NCBI RefSeq assembly: GCF_001463745.1
Contig: NZ_BBWJ01000012.1
Span: 1 to 64,000, forward strand
Direction: 5' to 3'
Length of the DNA stretch: 64,000 nt
From: Aureimonas sp. AU22
Lineage (GTDB): Bacteria; Pseudomonadota; Alphaproteobacteria; Rhizobiales; Rhizobiaceae
A model generated the notes under the pieces. That model saw only the letters and a list, made by a program, of their open reading frames with translations. It had not been told where the DNA came from and did no database searches. This document shows positions 59,303 through 64,000 of the stretch, one piece after another; position 1 is the first letter of the stretch, and each line of letters starts with the position of its first letter. A program made the translations under genes and the position numbers.

Positions 59303-59320
59303 GAATACCTGTATTCAGGT
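59303..59320. promoter_or_regulatory. Lux-box-like overlapping dyads before luxI
   Basis: Two interlocking palindromes: GAATA-CCTG-TATTC (59303-59316) and ACCTG-TATT-CAGGT (59307-59320). On the minus strand a -10-like TAGCAT lies at 59282-59277, which would put the centre of the dyad near -41, the usual position for LuxR-type activation. The gap also contains a free region back to luxR. Confidence 0.6.
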
Positions 59321-59477
59321 AGGCGGATGCCGGGAGCGGTTTGGAACGAGGCCGACGGGGAGAGCGGTGTCCACGGACCGCCATCGACAGCCAGCGGTGT
59401 CCCGGACAGGGCGCACCTCGTTGCGACCCCGTCGCCCACTGGGCAATCGCGATGGCGAGGGCCCGGCCGGAACCGCT

Positions 59478-60200
59478 TCAGATCCGGATCTCTCCGCTGC
59501 GCATGGCTTCCGCGACGGCCTGCGCGATGGTCGCCACCTCCATCTTCGTGCGCACGTTTCGCAGATGCGTCTGCACGGTCAGGGTGGACAGTCCGAGAAT
59601 GTCGCCGATGTCCTCGGCGTTCTTGCCGGCCGCGATCCATGTCAGGCACTCGGCTTCCCGCGACGTCAGCACTCGCTCCGGCGACGGCACCTCGCCGAGG
59701 ATCTGACGCACGCGGTTCACCGCGTAGATGCTCATCAAGTGCACCGCCGAGCGAGACCTCTCCGGCAGTTCGAGAGCGTCGGGCGATGCGAAGGAGACCG
59801 CGGCCTGCCAGTGCCGCGATGAGAACATCGGCACCACGAAACCATCCGCCATTTTGAAGTCGGACGCCTCGTTCATCACCTGCTGCGCGATCGGCTGGCG
59901 CATCAGGAGCGGGGGCACCTCCCGCCAGGCGAACGGCTCCGTGGTGCGCAGAGCCCATTGCCCGACGCCGTCGCGGTGAAAGAAGTTCTGCTCGGAGTAT
60001 CGCTCGAACCAGCCATCCGGCCAGGAATTCATCAGGACGAGCGGCGACAGCGGCTGGTTCGGCATCGGCAGGCCGGTGACGAGGAAGTGGTCGAGACCGA
60101 CCTTGGCAACCTCGCGCTGCAGATCCGCCAGGACCGAATCGACGCGGCTCAAGCCTTTCAAGCGATCGATGAACTCGAAGGCTGCGACGTCGATACGCAT
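59478..60200 (-). CDS. LuxR-family quorum-sensing regulator
   Basis: A 240-residue LuxR protein. The autoinducer-binding domain keeps most of its signature residues: Trp and Tyr in DGWFERYSEQ, Asp in HRDGVGQ, and Trp in FAWREV, but the Pro that normally follows the Asp is Gly here. The C-terminal LuxR helix-turn-helix is intact: LTSREAECLTWIAAGKNAEDI, LGLSTLTVQTHLRNVRTKM. It sits upstream of luxI on the same strand, with a lux-box-like dyad in between, so it likely controls luxI. Confidence 0.92.
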   Translation of the reverse strand: MRIDVAAFEFIDRLKGLSRVDSVLADLQREVAKVGLDHFLVTGLPMPNQPLSPLVLMNSWPDGWFERYSEQNFFHRDGVGQWALRTTEPFAWREVPPLLMRQPIAQQVMNEASDFKMADGFVVPMFSSRHWQAAVSFASPDALELPERSRSAVHLMSIYAVNRVRQILGEVPSPERVLTSREAECLTWIAAGKNAEDIGDILGLSTLTVQTHLRNVRTKMEVATIAQAVAEAMRSGEIRI

Positions 60201-60744
60201 TCGATGAACGCTCAGATTGATGGATTCGGGGCCGGCTCTACTGAAGCGTGCGGCCGTCGTTCGTCAAGATGTCGGCGATGAACCGCGGAGGTCACGGTTC
60301 GGCGAGCGTCCGACGGCGCCTTGGCGGGCACCGAGTTCTGCCGCCCGCCATGCGCGTGGCGGGGCGGCGCGGTCAGGGGAAAGGACTCGATGTCGACGCC
60401 GTCTGCAGGCCGGATCGGCAGCAGTTCGCGGCGCCCCGGGAACCTCCAGCGCCGGCCACGCTTCGGACCGCTTGACTTGGCGACGGTCTCCGTGAGCTTG
60501 TGCGCCCCGCGACCCATCGCATGCCTTCGATCCGCGCCCGAGCCGCCCCACGCAAGCGGGGTCGCGGCAGGGGACGTCGGAGGGCGACGGACGATGGACC
60601 GATGAGCCGCCCGCATCCGCAGGCATTTCGATACGGCCATGGACGACGGCGGACGACGGGGTGGCGGCGCTCGATCGCGGCTTCCCCCGTCCCGAGCGGC
60701 CACTGGCAGACAAGCGGGCCGGTCTCTCGGCCCCGGGCGACGCC
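60201..60744. other. Intergenic region between luxR and the MFS gene
   Basis: About 545 nt between divergent starts. No gene is convincing: a minus-strand frame of 101 codons (60212-60517) has an Arg/Pro-rich composition without a ribosome site or known fold. It presumably contains the luxR and MFS promoters. No clear dyad was found. Confidence 0.4.
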
Positions 60745-62013
60745 ATGACCGACGATCCACGCAACCTGGAACGCGAACCCGCCGTGGAGGCGCCCGCCGA
60801 GGACCGGTTCGCGGCGTTCCGCAACACGCGTTTCCTGCGCTACTGGCTGGCGCGGTTCCTCGCTGCCTTCGCGGTGCAGGTCGTGGCGGTCTCGGTCGGC
60901 TGGCAGATCTACGACCTGACACGCGATCCGCTCGATCTCGGCCTCATCGGCCTGTCGCAGTTCCTGCCGGCGCTGCTCCTCGTCTTCGTCACCGGCACGG
61001 TGGCCGACCGCTATTCGCGCCGCCACATCATGGCGCTGGCCATTCTCGTCGAGGCGGCGGGCGCGGGCGTCCTCCTCGCCCTCACCTACGCGGGTCTCGT
61101 CTCGCCGGCTCCGGTCTTCGCCGTCCTCGTCCTCTTCGGGGTGGCACGCGCCTTCTTCGGGCCCGCGGCCTCCTCGCTCGTGGTCAACCTCGTATCGAAG
61201 GACGAACTCGCCAACGCCATCGCCTGGAACTCGTCCTCGTGGCAGATCGCCTCGATCGTCGGACCGGTGGCAGGGGGCCTTCTCTACGGCGTGTCCTCGC
61301 ACCTCTCCTACTCGGTCGCGCTCGCGCTCTTCGTGGCGGCCGGCATCCTCATCCTGTCGGTGCCCGCTCCGGCGCAACGGGCCAGCCGCGAGCCGGCGAG
61401 CCTGTCGACGGTGCTGGCCGGCTTTCGCTACATCTGGCGCGAGAAGGTGGTGCTCGGTGCCGTGTCGCTGGACCTCTTCGCGGTGCTGCTCGGCGGCGCC
61501 GTGGCGCTGATGCCGGTGTTCGCGCGCGACATCCTCCAAGTCGACGAGTTCGGGCTCGGGCTCCTGCGCGCAGCCCCCGGCGTCGGCGCGCTTCTCACCG
61601 CGATCTGGCTCGCCGCCCATCCGGTCAAGGACCATGCGGGCCTCGTGATGTTCGCCTTCGTCGCCCTGTTCGGGGGCTTCACGATGTTGTTCGGCCTGTC
61701 GACCTCGCCCTGGCTGTCGATCGCCGCACTCATGCTGATGGGGGCGGCCGACATGATCTCCGTCTATATCCGGGAGATCCTGCTCCAGCTCTGGACGCCC
61801 GACGACGTGCGCGGCCGGGTGAATGCCGTCAACAGCATCTTCGTCGGGGCGTCCAACGAACTCGGCGAGTTCCGTGCCGGCGTCATGGCGTCGGTCGTCG
61901 GCGCGGTGCCGGCCACCGTGATCGGCGGCGCCTGCACGGTGGCGATCGCCGGCCTCTGGGCCTGGGCCTTCCCGCAGCTGCGGCGGGCGAGGAGCCTGGC
62001 TGCACGCGAATAG
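60745..62013 (+). CDS. MFS transporter, MFS_3/EntS-like exporter
   Basis: A 422-residue 12-TM permease. The N-terminal NTRFLRYWLARFLAAFAVQV, the loop TGTVADRYSRRHIM (motif A-like) and RAFFGPAASSLV are typical of the MFS_3 group that includes enterobactin exporter EntS. The substrate is unknown; no siderophore genes are nearby. Next to the quorum-sensing locus but divergent from it. Confidence 0.88.
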   Translation: MTDDPRNLEREPAVEAPAEDRFAAFRNTRFLRYWLARFLAAFAVQVVAVSVGWQIYDLTRDPLDLGLIGLSQFLPALLLVFVTGTVADRYSRRHIMALAILVEAAGAGVLLALTYAGLVSPAPVFAVLVLFGVARAFFGPAASSLVVNLVSKDELANAIAWNSSSWQIASIVGPVAGGLLYGVSSHLSYSVALALFVAAGILILSVPAPAQRASREPASLSTVLAGFRYIWREKVVLGAVSLDLFAVLLGGAVALMPVFARDILQVDEFGLGLLRAAPGVGALLTAIWLAAHPVKDHAGLVMFAFVALFGGFTMLFGLSTSPWLSIAALMLMGAADMISVYIREILLQLWTPDDVRGRVNAVNSIFVGASNELGEFRAGVMASVVGAVPATVIGGACTVAIAGLWAWAFPQLRRARSLAARE

Positions 62014-62068
62014 CGCAGGGAAGGTCCTCCGCCCGGCGGCCCAGGCGGATGGTTTGCCGGAGGCGACC

Positions 62069-63517
62069 CTACTCGAGCGCCTCGCCCGCGCCTTCGGGCG
62101 GCGCCACGGGCACGGCGCCCGGCAGCGGCGCGAAGGCGCGGTTCCAGGCGTCCAGCGAGGCGATCTTGTAGGCCTCGGCGAGCGTCGGGTAGTTGAACGT
62201 GTTCTCCATGAAGTAGTCGATCGTGCCCTTGAGGTTCAGCACCGCCTGGCCGATGTGGATCAGCTCGGTCGCCCCCTCGCCCACGATGTGCACGCCGAGC
62301 AGGCGGCGCGTCTTCTTGGAGAAGATCATCTTCATCATGCCGCTCTGCAGGCCCATGATGTGGCCGCGCGAGGTCTCGCGGAAGCGGGCGATGCCGCACT
62401 CGTAAGCGATGCCGCGCTTGCGCACGTCCTCCTCGCTCATGCCCACGGTCGAGATCTCCGGCACCGAATAGATCCCGTAGGGAAAGAACTCCGGCGACGG
62501 GGGCGTCGCGACGCCGAAGGCGTGGCAGGCGGCGATGCGTCCCTGTTCCATGGAGGTGGAGGCAAGGCTCGGGAAGCCGATGACGTCGCCGGCCGCATAG
62601 ATGTGGGGAACCGCCGTCTGCAGCGTCTTCGGGTCCACCGTGATGCGGCCGCGATGGTCGCTCGACAGGCCGGCGGCGGCAAGGTTCAGCCCGTCGGTCG
62701 CGCCCATCCGCCCGGCGGCGAAGAGGAGCACGTCGCCGGTGACGTCGCGGCCCGTGGCCAGCCGGCAGACGGGGCGCCCGGCACCGTCGAACTCGATCTT
62801 CGTCACCTCGGCGCCGAGCCGCAGCGCGACGTTGCGGTCCCGCAGGTCGTGGACGAACTCCTCCATCAGCTCCTTGTCGACGAAGTCGAGGAAGGTCGGG
62901 CGCGGTTCGATCAGCGTCACCTGGACTTCCAGCGCGGAGAAGATCGTGGCGTATTCGACGCCGATGACGCCCGCGCCGATCACGATCAGCGAGCGCGGAA
63001 GCTTCGGCACCTCGACGATCTCGTCGGAATCGAAGACGTTGGTGCCGTTGAAGGGAACGTAGTCCGGCCGGAACGGGCGCGTGCCGACCGCGATCAGGAT
63101 CGTGTCGCCCCGCAGCGTGCGCACCTCGCCGGAGGCGAGCTCGACGTCGATCTCGTGGGCCGAGCGGAAGGACGCCCGGCCATGGACGATCTTCACGCCG
63201 TTGCGGGCGAACTGGTGGTCGAGCACGTCGACCTCGTGCTCCAGCGTCTTCACCATGCGCGCCTGGATGTCGGCGCTGGTGATGTCCTCCTTGACGCGGT
63301 AGGCGCGGCCGTAGAAGCCGCGCTCGCGCCAGCCGGACAGGTTCAGCACCGTCTCGCGCATGGTCTTGGAGGGGATGGTGCCGGTGTGCACGGACACGCC
63401 GCCGACGCGCGCTTGGGCTTCCACCACGATCACCTGGCGCCCGAGCTTGGCGGCCTGGATGGCGGCCCTCCGGCCCGAGGGTCCGCTGCCGATCACGATC
63501 ATGTCGTAGCGCTGCAT
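62069..63517 (-). CDS. sthA: Soluble pyridine nucleotide transhydrogenase
   Basis: A 482-residue flavoprotein. The FAD-binding GSGPSG is at residues 10-15, and the second nucleotide-binding GAGVIGVEYA near residue 180. In place of the redox-active Cys pair of lipoamide dehydrogenases it has TGTIPSK (45-51), which identifies the transhydrogenase branch. The C-terminal EGATELIHIGQ is also typical. It moves hydride between NADPH and NAD in the cytoplasm. Convergent with the MFS gene. Confidence 0.93.
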   Translation of the reverse strand: MQRYDMIVIGSGPSGRRAAIQAAKLGRQVIVVEAQARVGGVSVHTGTIPSKTMRETVLNLSGWRERGFYGRAYRVKEDITSADIQARMVKTLEHEVDVLDHQFARNGVKIVHGRASFRSAHEIDVELASGEVRTLRGDTILIAVGTRPFRPDYVPFNGTNVFDSDEIVEVPKLPRSLIVIGAGVIGVEYATIFSALEVQVTLIEPRPTFLDFVDKELMEEFVHDLRDRNVALRLGAEVTKIEFDGAGRPVCRLATGRDVTGDVLLFAAGRMGATDGLNLAAAGLSSDHRGRITVDPKTLQTAVPHIYAAGDVIGFPSLASTSMEQGRIAACHAFGVATPPSPEFFPYGIYSVPEISTVGMSEEDVRKRGIAYECGIARFRETSRGHIMGLQSGMMKMIFSKKTRRLLGVHIVGEGATELIHIGQAVLNLKGTIDYFMENTFNYPTLAEAYKIASLDAWNRAFAPLPGAVPVAPPEGAGEALE

Positions 63518-63713
63518 GTGATGTCCCGTTCGCGTCCAGAGCATGTCCAGGCGGAGCGGGCGCGCCTTGCCTGGCAATGCGCAACTTCATAGAGCCGGAG
63601 CATGTCCCGCGGATGTGGATCCGACGGGCGCGCTCCTGACCTGCGCCGGCGCCGGAGGCCGGCCGCCTCATGCTGCATAGCCGCAGGAGCTTTCGCGAGG
63701 CGAGCCTCGTCCG

Positions 63714-64000
63714 TCAGGACGCGTCGAGGCGCCGACCGAAGACGAGAGCCAGGAAGTCACCCAGCCATTGCTTGACCGGCGCATCGAAGATGGCGCGGCC
63801 GGTGAAGTGCTCGCGACGGCTCTGCGCGCCGGGGAGCGACAGGCGGGCATGGCCGCGCGTCGTCCACCGATGCATCATGGCGAGCGTCAGCTCGGCATGG
63901 AACTGGATACCGTAGGCGTTGTCCCCGTAGCGCATGGCCTGGTTCGGGAACCGTTCGCCGGTTGCCAGCAGCGTCGCGCCGGCCGGCAGGGTGAAGCCCT
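63714..64000 (-). CDS. Class I glutamine amidotransferase-like protein (5' partial)
   Basis: The frame is open to the window edge; about 95 residues of the C-terminal part are visible. The segment AYGIQFHAELT holds the catalytic His and Glu of class I GATase domains (GIQFHPE-type, with Ala in place of Pro). Proteins of this kind without a synthetase domain (GMP-synthase-like amidotransferases) often act in gamma-glutamyl or spermidine/putrescine-type metabolism; the substrate is unknown. The catalytic Cys lies outside the window. Confidence 0.85.
   Translation of the reverse strand, partial: GFTLPAGATLLATGERFPNQAMRYGDNAYGIQFHAELTLAMMHRWTTRGHARLSLPGAQSRREHFTGRAIFDAPVKQWLGDFLALVFGRRLDAS

Noticed and set aside
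58153-60200. Possible genomic island after tRNA-Ala holding the lux genes
   Set aside because: No integrase and no second copy of the tRNA 3' end are visible within the window, and base composition is near normal.
60212-60517. A 101-codon minus-strand frame just upstream of luxR
   Set aside because: Arg/Pro-rich composition, no ribosome site and no similarity to a known fold; better treated as intergenic.

Overview
The window is GC-rich (about 65-67 %), densely coded DNA from an alphaproteobacterial chromosome, most likely of the Hyphomicrobiales (Rhizobiales). I infer this from gene order known from that group, recalled without any search: lysC-ptsP-prfA-prmC-DUF4167 facing ubiG; secA facing a parvulin gene followed by argJ and mutT; accA-xerD facing aroK-aroB; and bolA facing a J-domain gene followed by cobS-cobT. 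Class I LysRS, two DUF1289 proteins and Irr-type iron boxes fit the same group. I cannot name the genus.

Layout. 1-4.2 kb: myo-inositol catabolism iolC (5' cut by the window edge, fused to DUF2090), iolD, iolE. 4.2-7.5 kb: an exonuclease, then a LacI regulator with an SDR and an FAH-fold hydrolase, probably for a deoxy-sugar acid; a LacI-type dyad lies before the SDR. 7.9-11.3 kb: sitABCD, a Mn/Fe ABC importer whose genes all overlap by 4 nt. 11.4-18.9 kb: GH13 glucanotransferase, degenerate nuclease-fold protein, class I LysRS, solute-binding protein, and a GspE_N-GT2 membrane glycosyltransferase. 19.2-22.2 kb: a 983-residue Asp/Gly-rich RTX-like repeat protein with an unusual promoter region. 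22.4-31.4 kb: small regulator-like ORF, DUF4167, prmC, prfA, ptsP, lysC, ubiG. 31.5-38.6 kb: iron-box-controlled dps, two DUF1289 genes, DUF1178, nitrilase-family amidase, grxC, comF, a methyltransferase, Flp pilin, mutT, GNAT. 38.6-50.7 kb: argJ, parvulin, secA, L,D-transpeptidase, accA, xerD, aroK, aroB, bolA, J-domain protein. 50.8-55.4 kb: cobS and cobT, split by an AT-rich membrane-protein gene, then a phytase-like esterase. 55.4-58.2 kb: yhhQ behind a candidate preQ1 riboswitch, rpmB, DUF3108, yggT, tRNA-Ala(CGC). 58.4-60.2 kb: a compact quorum-sensing locus, luxR, divergent luxI, and a 58-codon ORF overlapping luxI by 4 nt. 60.7-64 kb: MFS_3 exporter, sthA, and the 3' part of a glutamine amidotransferase.

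Most of the window is core housekeeping. The parts that stand out are the AT-rich insertion between cobS and cobT, the preQ1-I-like leader of yhhQ, the dps promoter with two Irr-type boxes around a perfect 14-bp palindrome, the luxR-luxI-small-ORF locus whose LuxI seems to lack the usual acidic active-site residues, and the RTX protein with a seven-fold higher-order repeat. All coordinates, motifs and pairings were read by eye; no database or alignment was run.
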